Assembly (NCBI RefSeq): GCF_934525195.1
Contig: NZ_CAKSZA010000002.1
Span: forward strand, 1 to 64,000
Reading direction: 5' to 3'
DNA length: 64,000 nucleotides
From: an uncultured Eubacterium sp.
GTDB lineage: Bacteria; Bacillota; Clostridia; Oscillospirales; Acutalibacteraceae
Shown: positions 1 to 7,870 of the stretch, one piece after another
Position numbering within the stretch: the first letter of the stretch is position 1
How the letters are laid out: every line of letters starts with the position of its first letter
Position numbers and translations under genes: made by a program
Notes under the pieces: model-generated
Seen by the model: the letters and a program-made list of their open reading frames with translations, nothing else
Told to the model about the DNA's origin: nothing
The model's database searches: none

Positions 1-3
1 CCG

Positions 4-32
4 TTGACTTTATAAAAGCTCGGGTGTATAAT
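4..32 (+). promoter_or_regulatory. Sigma-A promoter for the YczE-like gene
   Basis: TTGACT at 4-9 and TATAAT at 27-32 are separated by exactly 17 bases, a near-consensus housekeeping promoter. Transcription would start near 39, giving a leader of about 90 bases before the GTG start at 132. That leader contains a terminator-like hairpin. Confidence 0.75.
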
Positions 33-57
33 CAAAAAAATAAAGCTGTCTCGGCTG

Positions 58-123
58 ATGAAGACTATAAATTTTGCTGTTTCTGAACACAACAGCAGAG
101 TTTACAGTCTTATTTTTTTGTAG
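58..123 (+). CDS. Possible 21-residue leader peptide
   Basis: An ATG at 58 opens a 21-codon frame that runs through both arms of the 61-111 hairpin and its T tract. It stops with TAG at 121-123, eight bases before the GTG of the next gene. This is the geometry of ribosome-mediated transcription attenuation, in which a translating or stalled ribosome decides whether the terminator forms. No good Shine-Dalgarno site precedes the ATG, so translation is not assured. It could be a chance open frame. Confidence 0.35.
   Translation: MKTINFAVSEHNSRVYSLIFL
61..119 (+). terminator. Terminator hairpin in the leader (possible attenuator)
   Basis: The arms at 61-81 and 91-111 pair over 21 positions with two G-U pairs and one A-C mismatch around a 9-base loop. 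ATTTTTTT follows at 112-119. The hairpin lies between the promoter at 4-32 and the GTG at 132, so unless something prevents folding, transcripts should end here. Confidence 0.7.
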
Positions 124-131
124 GTGATAAT

Positions 132-761
132 GTGAAATTTAAAAAATATGCAACAAAAACGCTGATGATCGTTATCGGATCAATAATATCCGCATACGGA
201 ATTACGCTTGCAATAGGCGCAGGTTTCGGCGGCGCAACACTTGCGATATTGTGGCAAGGGTTGACGAATGTGACAGGTATTTCAATCGGCACATCGTCAT
301 TTGTTGTGGCTGTGGCAATGATAATTTTTGCCTTTTTCTATGACAGAAAGCAAATCAATGTCGGCACAATTCTTTACCAAATTATTTACAGCTTTTTCGT
401 GGATGTATTCACAAAAATTCAGCATTATACAGATATTAAAGCGGTTAATTTTGTTATAATGCTGCTTGGCATTGCTATATTTTCGTTCGGAACGGGGCTT
501 TACTCCGCCGCTGATTTCGGCAGGGGCTCATATGAAGCAGTCACATTTTCGCTTGCCGAAAAAAACGGGTGGAAAATCAAAATCGTACGAATGGTTCTTG
601 ATATTATAATGGTAATTATCGGCGTTTTGCTCGGCGGTAAATTCGGAATTTGCACAATTGCCACCGTTTTGCTCTCCGGTCCGATAATTCAGGCAACCGT
701 AATCACTGTTAAGAAATCAAAGATTTTAAAAAAATTTCTTAAAATTCTCATACAAGCCTAA
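132..761 (+). CDS. YczE/YitT-like multi-pass membrane protein
   Basis: This 209-residue protein is almost entirely hydrophobic, with about five membrane segments. Glycine-rich stretches (ITLAIGAGFGGA near residue 25, FGTGLYSAADFGRGSYEA near 120) are typical of the YczE/YyaS/YitT group of integral membrane proteins, whose function is not settled. The GTG start at 132 has an AGGTG ribosome site at 122-126. An overlapping ATG at 130 is out of frame. The gene has its own promoter and a terminator-bearing leader, which hints at induction by a translation-affecting signal. It stands alone, with a decayed region downstream. The family call is fairly secure; the substrate is unknown. Confidence 0.75.
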   Translation: MKFKKYATKTLMIVIGSIISAYGITLAIGAGFGGATLAILWQGLTNVTGISIGTSSFVVAVAMIIFAFFYDRKQINVGTILYQIIYSFFVDVFTKIQHYTDIKAVNFVIMLLGIAIFSFGTGLYSAADFGRGSYEAVTFSLAEKNGWKIKIVRMVLDIIMVIIGVLLGGKFGICTIATVLLSGPIIQATVITVKKSKILKKFLKILIQA

Positions 762-1312
762 AAGTGATAAGACATTCAAAAAGGATGAAATTCGATTTGA
801 ACAAGTCCGTAAAAAATGGACAATAGAAAAAAGAGCCCTCTTGTTGTAGAATATACATCAGGAAGGATTTTTAATGCCAAGAAATTATTGAAACATAAGT
901 ATTTATGAAAAAATATCAGAATTTGAGTCAATACGAAAATCTTTATAAAAGAATAAATAAAGAATACGGCTTTGCGTACTCCTTTACCATCCTTTGATAT
1001 TTATTAAAAAACAAAAAGCTGCAAACAGCAAAAACCATTTACAGCTCAAATATTACTTTTAATATAATTATATCAATTTTTGGTTCAAAACATTTAGTCG
1101 TCGGCAGAACATATTGTATTGTTCCTCAGAGCCAAACCACTCCTTTGTATGCTTGTTAAGATATGATATATTTGTAATGTGTAATTCTGCATATTTTTAA
1201 ATGCAAGTTTAATAACCGCAATAAACATCTCGTGAAGATTTAACATATAACATTTTTTCTTGAAGATTCTATTTGATTATGTTAAACTTAATTATATAAA
1301 TTATACGGAGTG
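762..1312. other. Gene-poor region with decayed coding remnants
   Basis: About 550 bases without an intact gene. On the plus strand, short open stretches read like fragments of a mobile-element protein, including DKTFKKDEIRFEQVRKKW near 770-830 and a transposase-like piece from 874. On the minus strand, 1068-1190 is open for about 40 codons and reads protein-like (KHTKEWFGSEEQYNMFCRR), but it has no start or ribosome site. The region looks like an eroded insertion. Confidence 0.4.
874..997 (+). pseudogene. Degenerate transposase (orfA-like) remnant
   Basis: An ATG at 874, preceded by AGGAAGG, reads MPRNY, then a stop, then NISIYEKISEFESI. A shifted frame then continues as SQYENLYKRINKEYG to a TGA at 995-997. 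The opening resembles the start of small helix-turn-helix transposase subunits (MPRKYKHI..YEKEI) common in gut Firmicutes; this comparison is from memory, not from a search. In-frame stops and shifts make it non-functional. No terminal inverted repeats were recognised. Confidence 0.35.
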
Positions 1313-1318
1313 ATGAGT

Positions 1319-1888
1319 ATGTCACAAGTTACAAAAAGGGCACTTGAGGCTTCGCTAAAAAATTTGCTTTTAAAAAAGCCGTTGAACAAGATAACCATAA
1401 ATGATATTGCAGAAGACTGCGGAATAAATCGAATGACTTTTTACTATCATTTTCAGGATATTTATGACCTTGTTGAGTGGGCGTGCCTTGAAGACGCAAA
1501 AAAGGCTATCGAAAACCAAAAAACACACGACACTTGGCAACAAGGACTTATCTCACTTCTTTATGCCGTCAAGGAAAACAAGCCGTTCATCGTCAATGTT
1601 TATAACTGCGTTGACAAGGCACAGGTTGAAAAATATCTCAAACCGCTTGCAGACGACTTGCTTTTGGGTGTTGTTGAGGAAGAGTCTGTAAACATAAGTG
1701 TTCGTGAAGATGACAAAAAATTCATTGCCAAAATTTATTCTTATTGCTTTGTCGGCATTATGCTTGATTGGATTAAAGATGATATGAAAGAAAAGCCTGA
1801 AGATTTGGTTGAAAGACTTGCACTCGTTTTAGACGGTGACATAGGCTCGGCTTTAAAACGCTTTAATTTATCAAAACCGCAAAAATGA
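1319..1888 (+). CDS. TetR-family transcriptional regulator
   Basis: This 189-residue protein has an N-terminal TetR helix-turn-helix (residues about 5-50, ITINDIAEDCGINRMTFYYHF) and a helical ligand-binding C-terminal half. The ATG at 1319 is preferred because GGAG (1307-1310) lies 8 bases upstream; a GTG at 1310 and an ATG at 1313 are in frame but too close to that site. It is the only neighbour of the oleate hydratase gene downstream. AT-rich stretches with a shared core, GTTAAA, lie in front of both genes (about 1280 and 1952). Control of the hydratase, possibly by a fatty acid, is inferred from that arrangement. Confidence 0.8.
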   Translation: MSQVTKRALEASLKNLLLKKPLNKITINDIAEDCGINRMTFYYHFQDIYDLVEWACLEDAKKAIENQKTHDTWQQGLISLLYAVKENKPFIVNVYNCVDKAQVEKYLKPLADDLLLGVVEEESVNISVREDDKKFIAKIYSYCFVGIMLDWIKDDMKEKPEDLVERLALVLDGDIGSALKRFNLSKPQK

Positions 1889-1908
1889 TTAAAAAAATTA
1901 CAAATTCT

Positions 1909-1944
1909 GCACTGTGATAAAAATCTTATCACGGTGCTTTTTTT
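1909..1944 (+). terminator. Intrinsic terminator after the TetR gene
   Basis: GCACTGTGATAA (1909-1920) pairs with TTATCACGGTGC (1926-1937) with one G-U pair, followed by seven T residues. It separates the regulator transcript from the oleate hydratase gene. Confidence 0.85.
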
Positions 1945-1949
1945 GATTA

Positions 1950-1979
1950 TTGTTAAAACTAATTGCACACAATATAATG
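1950..1979 (+). promoter_or_regulatory. Promoter of the oleate hydratase gene
   Basis: A perfect TATAAT lies at 1974-1979 with a weak -35 (TTGTTA at 1950-1955, spacing 18). The -35 overlaps GTTAAA, which also occurs upstream of the TetR gene, so a regulator could bind here. Confidence 0.55.
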
Positions 1980-2010
1980 AAATTACAAAAAAATTTTAGG
2001 AGGTTTTGTT

Positions 2011-3804
2011 ATGTATTATTCATCAGGAACTTATGAAGCATTTGCTCATCCGGAAAAGCCAAAGGATGTTGACAAAAAATCTGCTTATATTATCGGCACA
2101 GGACTTGCAGGACTTGCCGCAGCATTCTATCTTGTTCGTGACGGACAAATGAAGGGCGAGCACATTCACTTGCTCGAAAAACTTGAGCTGGCAGGCGGTA
2201 GCTGTGACGGCAAAAAGGATGTAACAAAAGGCTTCTATATGCGTGGTGGCAGAGAAATGGACAACCACTTTGAGGTTATGTGGGATATGTTCAGAGATGT
2301 GCCGTCAATAGAAACACCGGGCGTGTCTGTGCTCGATGAATACTATTGGCTTAACAAACACGACCCTAACTATTCTCTTTGCCGTGCGTCAATCAATAGA
2401 GGTCAGGATGCCCACACCGACAAAAAGTTTAAGCTTGACAAAGAATCTGCAATGGCACTTTCAACTCTTTTCATCACACCCGAAAAAGATCTTGAGGGCA
2501 AAAAGATTTCAGATGTTCTGCCTGATTCGTTCTGGTCAACAAATTTCTGGCTTTATTGGCAAACTATGTTTGCTTTTCAGCGTTGGTCAAGTGCTCTTGA
2601 AATGAAAAGATATTTGTGCCGTTATGTTCATCATATTGACGGCTTGCCTGATTTCAGTGCACTTCGTTTTACCAAATACAATCAATACGAAAGTATGATT
2701 TTGCCGCTTGTAAAATATCTTGAATCACACGGTGTTAAAATCGAATTCGGTATGGATGTCAAAAATGTTGTGATTGAAAACAAGGGTGACAAAAAGATTG
2801 CAAAGCAAATTGTTTATGTTAAAGACGGCAAAGAGCAAAGCATTGATTTAATTGAAGATGACCTTGTATTTATTACAAACGGTTGTTGCACAGACACATC
2901 TTGCTACGGCGACCAAAATACCGCTCCCGATTTGTCGGGTATCAAAAACGGATGCGGCGAATCTTGGGATTTGTGGAAAAACATTGCAAAGCAAGCTAAA
3001 CACGATGAATACGGCAATCCTGACGCATTTTGCAATGATGTTGAAGCAACAAACTGGATGAGTGCAACTGTTCAAACATCTGACGAAGAGATAATCAAGC
3101 ACATCATCAATGTTTGCAAGCGTGATCCTCGTGAGGGCAAAGTAACAACCGGTGGTATCGTAACTGTTAAAGACAGCACGGAAAATTGGTATCTTTCTTG
3201 GACAATCAACCGTCAACCTCAATTTAAAGCACAGGACAAAAACACCGTTCTCGTTTGGCTTTATGCTCTTAACACAAACAAAGAGGGCAATTATGTTAAA
3301 AAGGCAATCCGAAATTGCACGGGCGAAGAAGTTTGCCGTGAGTGGCTTTATCATATCGGAATTGACGACAGCAAAATTGATTACCTTGCAAAAAATGCCT
3401 GCAACACTACAACCTGCTATATGCCATATATCAACGCTTTCTTCCAGCCAAGAAAAGAGAGCGACAGACCAAAGGTTGTGCCTGACGGAGCAGTTAACTT
3501 TGCGTTCATCGGTCAGTTTGCAGAAACTCCGAGAGATACAATTTTCACAACCGAATACTCAATCAGAACAGGTATGGAAAGCGTGTATACACTTCTTGAT
3601 GTTGACCGTGGCGTGCCTGAAGTTTGGGGCAGTAAATACGATGTAAGAGAGCTTTTGCGTGCTTGTTATTATGCGATTGACAAAAAGACAATTGACGAAG
3701 TACCTCTTTCATTCAAGGAAAAACTCCTGCTCAAAACAGTGATGAAAAAGGTTAAAGGTACTGATGTGGAACAGTTTTTAAAAGAAAGCGGATTAATTAA
3801 ATAA
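2011..3804 (+). CDS. ohyA: Oleate hydratase (myosin-cross-reactive antigen family)
   Basis: This 597-residue flavoprotein hydrates the cis-9 double bond of unsaturated fatty acids such as oleate to 10-hydroxy acids, a detoxification reaction common in gut bacteria. The FAD-binding Rossmann motif GTGLAG is at residues 29-34. The family signature RGGREMDNHFE is at about 78-88, with E82 matching the catalytic glutamate described in characterised members. The length fits the family (about 590). AGGAGG lies just before the ATG. It has its own promoter after the TetR gene, a regulator-target pair. The family assignment is very clear; regulation by fatty acids is inferred. Confidence 0.95.
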   Translation: MYYSSGTYEAFAHPEKPKDVDKKSAYIIGTGLAGLAAAFYLVRDGQMKGEHIHLLEKLELAGGSCDGKKDVTKGFYMRGGREMDNHFEVMWDMFRDVPSIETPGVSVLDEYYWLNKHDPNYSLCRASINRGQDAHTDKKFKLDKESAMALSTLFITPEKDLEGKKISDVLPDSFWSTNFWLYWQTMFAFQRWSSALEMKRYLCRYVHHIDGLPDFSALRFTKYNQYESMILPLVKYLESHGVKIEFGMDVKNVVIENKGDKKIAKQIVYVKDGKEQSIDLIEDDLVFITNGCCTDTSCYGDQNTAPDLSGIKNGCGESWDLWKNIAKQAKHDEYGNPDAFCNDVEATNWMSATVQTSDEEIIKHIINVCKRDPREGKVTTGGIVTVKDSTENWYLSWTINRQPQFKAQDKNTVLVWLYALNTNKEGNYVKKAIRNCTGEEVCREWLYHIGIDDSKIDYLAKNACNTTTCYMPYINAFFQPRKESDRPKVVPDGAVNFAFIGQFAETPRDTIFTTEYSIRTGMESVYTLLDVDRGVPEVWGSKYDVRELLRACYYAIDKKTIDEVPLSFKEKLLLKTVMKKVKGTDVEQFLKESGLIK

Positions 3805-3814
3805 TAAAAAGCAT

Positions 3815-3843
3815 GGGAGGCAGTTTAAATCGAATTGCCTCCC
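3815..3843 (+). terminator. Hairpin after the oleate hydratase gene
   Basis: GGGAGGCAGTT (3815-3825) pairs with AATTGCCTCCC (3833-3843) over 11 positions with one G-U pair. The following tract (TATTTGAATATTTT) is only moderately T-rich. It sits between convergent genes and probably ends the hydratase transcript. Confidence 0.6.
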
Positions 3844-3892
3844 TATTTGAATATTTTATGAGGATTTATTAGTTAAACTTCTATGGATGGCT

Positions 3893-4660
3893 TTATTTTA
3901 AGTGCTGTCTATATTCTTTTGGTGTTTGACCTTTTTCTTTTTTGAAAACAAGGTTAAAGTTTCTGATAGTTGTAAAGCCGCATTTCATTCCGATTTGTGT
4001 TATGTCATCATCTGAATTTTTTAATAATTCACATGCATATTGTACTCGATATTTGTTTACGAACGAGGCAAAATCCATGTCGAAATTTTTATTAAAAAAT
4101 GATGAAAGATAGCTGTAATCATAACCGAATTCTTTTGCTATTTCTTGCAGACTTAATTTCTTTGTGAAATTGTTTTGGATGTACATAGAAAGAGAATTAG
4201 TAAGTGCAAAGTATGATTGATCTATACTTTCAATCTTACTCTGCTCAAATACTGTGGCACAAAGTCTGTAAAGGACAGACTGCTTTGCAAAAATACTTCT
4301 GTTTTCATCTGTTAAAATATCAATATCATTCCGGTTATCAAACGAGAATGTGGTGTTTGTGAGTGATTTCATCTTTGTTTTTTCGTAAAATGAGTAAACA
4401 AGATCGGTAGAAAAAACACAAATATAGTTTTCGCTTTTTTCAGGCGTACGATAAGAATGAATATAACCCGGAAGAATCAGTAAACCATCGCCCTTATGCA
4501 GTTCATATTCTGTGTTACCAACTTCGCATATTAAGCAACCGCCTAAACAAAATACAATTTCATAACTGCAATGCGTATGTTTTTGAAAGTTCAGATTTTT
4601 GTCAAACTGATTATAGAGATATTCACCTTTTGAACTTCTGTGCGTTTCATAAAAAATCAT
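3893..4660 (-). CDS. AraC-family transcriptional regulator
   Basis: The N-terminal half is a cupin-like sugar-sensing domain (HTHCSYEIVFCLGG and GDGLLILPGYIHSY). The last 100 residues form the double helix-turn-helix of the AraC family (LSLQEIAKEFGYDYSYLSSFF ending QTPKEYRQHL). The ATG at 4660 is chosen because GGTGAG lies 5 bases upstream and the promoter at 4690-4718 would leave almost no leader for the in-frame ATG at 4672. The gene is divergent from xylA-xylB and shares their control region, so it is probably the xylose-responsive activator of that pair. The inducer is inferred from context only. Confidence 0.88.
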   Translation of the reverse strand: MIFYETHRSSKGEYLYNQFDKNLNFQKHTHCSYEIVFCLGGCLICEVGNTEYELHKGDGLLILPGYIHSYRTPEKSENYICVFSTDLVYSFYEKTKMKSLTNTTFSFDNRNDIDILTDENRSIFAKQSVLYRLCATVFEQSKIESIDQSYFALTNSLSMYIQNNFTKKLSLQEIAKEFGYDYSYLSSFFNKNFDMDFASFVNKYRVQYACELLKNSDDDITQIGMKCGFTTIRNFNLVFKKEKGQTPKEYRQHLK

Positions 4661-4689
4661 ATATCTCACCATGCAAAAATATTTCTATT

Positions 4690-4718
4690 ATTATAAAATA
4701 TATTTCTTTTTTCGTCAA
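4690..4718 (-). promoter_or_regulatory. Promoter of the AraC gene
   Basis: On the minus strand, TTGACG (4713-4718) and TATAAT (4690-4695) are separated by 17 bases. It overlaps the -35 region of the divergent xyl promoter, so binding at one would affect the other. Confidence 0.75.
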
Positions 4719-4735
4719 TAAAATCATTATATAAT
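4707..4735 (+). promoter_or_regulatory. Divergent xyl promoter with poor -35
   Basis: TATAAT at 4730-4735 is perfect, but the -35 position 17 bases upstream (4707-4712) reads TTTTTT. This is what is expected for an activator-dependent promoter, here plausibly driven by the divergent AraC protein. Confidence 0.6.
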
Positions 4736-4949
4736 GGAATTAGAAAAGCAAAATTATTTCTTTGAAAGGAGTAGTGTTGTAAATTATTCTGAAGCGGTTA
4801 AACTGTATCAACAAAATCCTAACGATAAAATCTTAAAAGAGGTTTCCGAACAATTATGTAAGGAATGGTATTTAGAAAATAACTATACATTCTATGTCGG
4901 TCAAGACAGTGAAGGTGCAATGGCAAATGCATTTGATTTTTCACTTTGA
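4734..4949 (+). CDS. Small ORF of unknown function before xylA
   Basis: A 71-codon open frame lies between the xyl promoter and xylA, in the same direction. Its ATG at 4734 lies inside the TATAAT box, so it could not be on the transcript from that promoter. A good ribosome site (GAAAGGAG, 4764-4771) follows, but no ATG, GTG or TTG in this frame sits behind it. The residues are soluble and helix-prone (SEAVKLYQQNPNDKILKEV) and no family was recognised. It may be a decayed gene or a non-translated leader. Confidence 0.3.
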   Translation: MELEKQNYFFERSSVVNYSEAVKLYQQNPNDKILKEVSEQLCKEWYLENNYTFYVGQDSEGAMANAFDFSL

Positions 4950-4985
4950 TAGAATAATAATTATATTTAGTAAAGGAAGAGTATT

Positions 4986-6299
4986 ATGGAATATTTTGAT
5001 TTTGTAAAAAAGGTAAATTATGAGGGCGAGAAAAGTACAAATCCGCTTGCGTTTAAGTTCTATGACCCTAACCGAGTTATTCTCGGTAAAAAGATGAGCG
5101 AGCATTTACCGTTTGCAATGGCGTGGTGGCATAATTTAGGAGCAAACGGTGTGGATATGTTCGGTGTAGGCACCGCCGATAAATCTTTTGGTGCAAAACC
5201 GGGCACAATGGAGCATGCAAAAGCAAAAGTGGATGCAGGCTTTGAATTTATGCAAAAACTCGGAATCAAATATTTTTGTTTCCACGATGTCGATTTAGTT
5301 CCCGAAGATGCTGATATAAATGTTACCAATCAGCGTCTGGATGAAATCTCTGACTATATTTTGGAAAAAATGAAAGGCACGGATATTAAGTGCCTTTGGG
5401 GTACGGCTAATATGTTTGGTAATCCGAGATTTATGAACGGTGCCGGCAGTACCAATGATGTTGATGTATATTGCTTTGCCGCTGCTCAAATTAAGAAGGC
5501 TCTTGACATTACCGTTAAACTCGGAGGCAAAGGCTATGTTTTTTGGGGCGGACGAGAAGGGTATGAAACCCTGTTAAATACAGATGTCAAATTTGAACAG
5601 GAAAATATTGCTTCGCTTATGCATATGGCTGTTGATTATGGTCGCAGCATTGGATTTGACGGTGATTTTTATATTGAACCTAAGCCGAAAGAACCGATGA
5701 CACATCAATATGATTTTGATGCGGCAACCGCAATAGGATTCTTACGCCAATTCGGTCTTGATAAAGATTTCAAAATGAATATCGAAGCAAATCATGCCAC
5801 ATTGGCAGGTCATACCTTCCAGCACGAATTAAGAGTTTCCGCAATAAACGGTATGCTTGGCTCTATTGATGCAAATCAAGGAAATATGCTTTTGGGATGG
5901 GATACGGATGAATTCCCGTTTGATGTTTACAGTGCAACAATGTGTATGTACGAGGTTCTTAAAAACGGCGGATTGACGGGCGGATTTAACTTTGATGCCA
6001 AAAATCGAAGAACAAGCAATACACCTGAAGATATGTTCTATGGTTATATTCTCGGTATGGATACATTCGCTCTGGGTTTGATAAAAGCTGCTGAAATTAT
6101 AGAAAATCAAATAATTGATGGCGTGATTAAAGAAAAATATGCTTCTTTTGATTCTGAATTAGGTCAAAAAATCAGAAGCGGTAACATCTCTTTAGCTCAA
6201 TTATCAAAGATAGCCTGTGACAAAAAGACTTGTATGACTCCTTGTTCCGGCAATCAAGAAAAAATTCAAAGCGAGATTAACCGGGTTTTATTTGGATGA
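4986..6299 (+). CDS. xylA: Xylose isomerase
   Basis: This cytoplasmic TIM-barrel metalloenzyme interconverts D-xylose and D-xylulose. The 437 residues match the long (class II) xylose isomerases. Active-site landmarks are FHDVDL (H100, D103), YIEPKPKEP (E231, K233) and the metal-binding EANHATLAGHTFQHE stretch at about residues 268-282. AAAGGAAGAG lies before the ATG. Ten bases separate its stop from the xylB ATG, and the xylB ribosome site overlaps its stop codon, so the two are a coupled operon behind the AraC-linked promoter. Confidence 0.97.
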   Translation: MEYFDFVKKVNYEGEKSTNPLAFKFYDPNRVILGKKMSEHLPFAMAWWHNLGANGVDMFGVGTADKSFGAKPGTMEHAKAKVDAGFEFMQKLGIKYFCFHDVDLVPEDADINVTNQRLDEISDYILEKMKGTDIKCLWGTANMFGNPRFMNGAGSTNDVDVYCFAAAQIKKALDITVKLGGKGYVFWGGREGYETLLNTDVKFEQENIASLMHMAVDYGRSIGFDGDFYIEPKPKEPMTHQYDFDAATAIGFLRQFGLDKDFKMNIEANHATLAGHTFQHELRVSAINGMLGSIDANQGNMLLGWDTDEFPFDVYSATMCMYEVLKNGGLTGGFNFDAKNRRTSNTPEDMFYGYILGMDTFALGLIKAAEIIENQIIDGVIKEKYASFDSELGQKIRSGNISLAQLSKIACDKKTCMTPCSGNQEKIQSEINRVLFG

Positions 6300-6309
6300 G
6301 GAAGTACAA

Positions 6310-7752
6310 ATGAGATATTTTATAGGTTTGGATATAGGAACATCTGCCGTAAAGGGTATTCTGTTGTCTGAAAGCAGCATAATCAAGACTGCATCGAAAG
6401 ATTATCCGGTATATTATCCTCATGACGGTTGGTGTGAGCAAAATCCGCAGGATTGGTATGAGTCGTGTATTTCCGTACTCAAAGAGCTTGTATCCGATAT
6501 AGAAAAAAGCAATGTTGTGTCTATTGCTTTTTCAGGTCAAATGCACGGTTTGGTTATGCTTGATGATAAAGACCAAGTGATTCGCCCGGCTATTTTATGG
6601 AATGATAGTAGGAGCGTGCATGAAACAGAGTATTTGAATAATATTATAGGCAAAAAAACACTTCAGCATAACACGGGCAACATTGCTTTTGCTGGTTTTA
6701 CTGCTCCTAAACTGCTTTGGGTAAAAAACAATGAACCGTCGAACTTCAAAAAAATCCAAAAAGTTATGCTGCCAAAAGATTATGTATCTTATAAACTCAG
6801 CGGTGTTTTTGCAACAGATTGTTCAGATGCTGCCGGTACATTGTATTTTGACACAAAAAATCGCTGCTGGTCGTTACCAATGCTTCAAATTCTCGGAATA
6901 AGCGAAGAAAATTTACCAAAAATTTATGAAAGCAATCAAGTTGTAGGAACGTTAAAAAAGTCTGTTGCAGCTGAAATCGGGCTGTCGGAAAATGTTAAAA
7001 TCATTATCGGCGCAGGAGACAATGCAGCCTCCGCAATCGGAACAGAAACAATAAAAAACGGAGATTGTAACATTTCTTTGGGCACATCCGGTACTGTTTT
7101 TGTTGCAAGTGATGTGTTCAATTATGCACCAAATGGTGCAATTCACACTTTTTGTTCTGCAACTGGAAAATATCATTATCTTGCTTGTATTTTGTCGGCG
7201 GCGAGCTGTCAAAAATGGTGGATTGAAGATATAACGAAATCTTCATATAATGATGATTTTTCAAAATATGTAGGAAAAAGTCCGGTTATGTTTTTGCCGT
7301 ATCTTATGGGAGAGCGTTCTCCGATAAACGATTCTAATATTCGCGGTGCATTTTTTGGATTGTCACTTAATACAACAAAAGATGAAATGACACTTGCCGT
7401 ATTAGAAGGCGTAGCCTTTGCGATTAGACAGAATTTAAATATAATTCGTGATTTAGGTGTACATATAGATACATCAAAGATTTGCGGAGGCGGAACAAAA
7501 AATATACAATGGGTGAAAATCATTGCTTCTGTTTTGAATATAAATATTCTGCTTCCGAAAAATGAACACGGAGCTGTTTTGGGTGCTGCTTTGCTTGGCG
7601 CAAACGCCTGCTTGACTGGAGATGAATACGAGCGCTTGAAAACAAGTATTGAGCCGGATTATGTTCATATTACGCCAAATAATCAATTCGTGAAATATTA
7701 TAATGAGAAGTACGGCAAATGGATTAAACTGTATCCTAAAATTAAAGAATGA
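6310..7752 (+). CDS. xylB: Xylulokinase
   Basis: This FGGY-family kinase phosphorylates D-xylulose to xylulose 5-phosphate for the pentose phosphate pathway. The 480 residues carry the N-terminal ATPase signature GLDIGTSAVKG, the FSGQMHGLV segment specific to xylulokinases (about residue 75), WNDSR, and the second-domain GAGDNAASAIGT. The ATG at 6310 is preferred to an in-frame TTG at 6292, because GAGGAAG (6298-6304) lies 5 bases upstream of the ATG. It is the last gene of the xyl operon and is followed by a strong terminator. Confidence 0.96.
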   Translation: MRYFIGLDIGTSAVKGILLSESSIIKTASKDYPVYYPHDGWCEQNPQDWYESCISVLKELVSDIEKSNVVSIAFSGQMHGLVMLDDKDQVIRPAILWNDSRSVHETEYLNNIIGKKTLQHNTGNIAFAGFTAPKLLWVKNNEPSNFKKIQKVMLPKDYVSYKLSGVFATDCSDAAGTLYFDTKNRCWSLPMLQILGISEENLPKIYESNQVVGTLKKSVAAEIGLSENVKIIIGAGDNAASAIGTETIKNGDCNISLGTSGTVFVASDVFNYAPNGAIHTFCSATGKYHYLACILSAASCQKWWIEDITKSSYNDDFSKYVGKSPVMFLPYLMGERSPINDSNIRGAFFGLSLNTTKDEMTLAVLEGVAFAIRQNLNIIRDLGVHIDTSKICGGGTKNIQWVKIIASVLNINILLPKNEHGAVLGAALLGANACLTGDEYERLKTSIEPDYVHITPNNQFVKYYNEKYGKWIKLYPKIKE

Positions 7753-7837
7753 TATTTACTTCTTTCTTTACGCTGTTTTACTCCGGGAAGTTTTGCTATT
7801 TTTCAAGAGCATCAAAATTGATATTTATAGAAAGACA

Positions 7838-7867
7838 AAAAGGTGCAGTCGAATGACTGCACCTTTT
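7838..7867. terminator. Bidirectional terminator between xylB and rhaD
   Basis: AAAAGGTGCAGTC (7838-7850) pairs perfectly with GACTGCACCTTTT (7855-7867) around a GAAT loop. With T-rich flanks on both strands it can end both the xyl operon and the converging 16-kb rhamnoside operon. Confidence 0.9.
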
Positions 7868-7870
7868 ATT

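Noticed and set aside
2848..3354. 168-codon minus-strand frame inside the oleate hydratase gene
   Set aside because: A shadow frame of a highly conserved enzyme, with no start signals.
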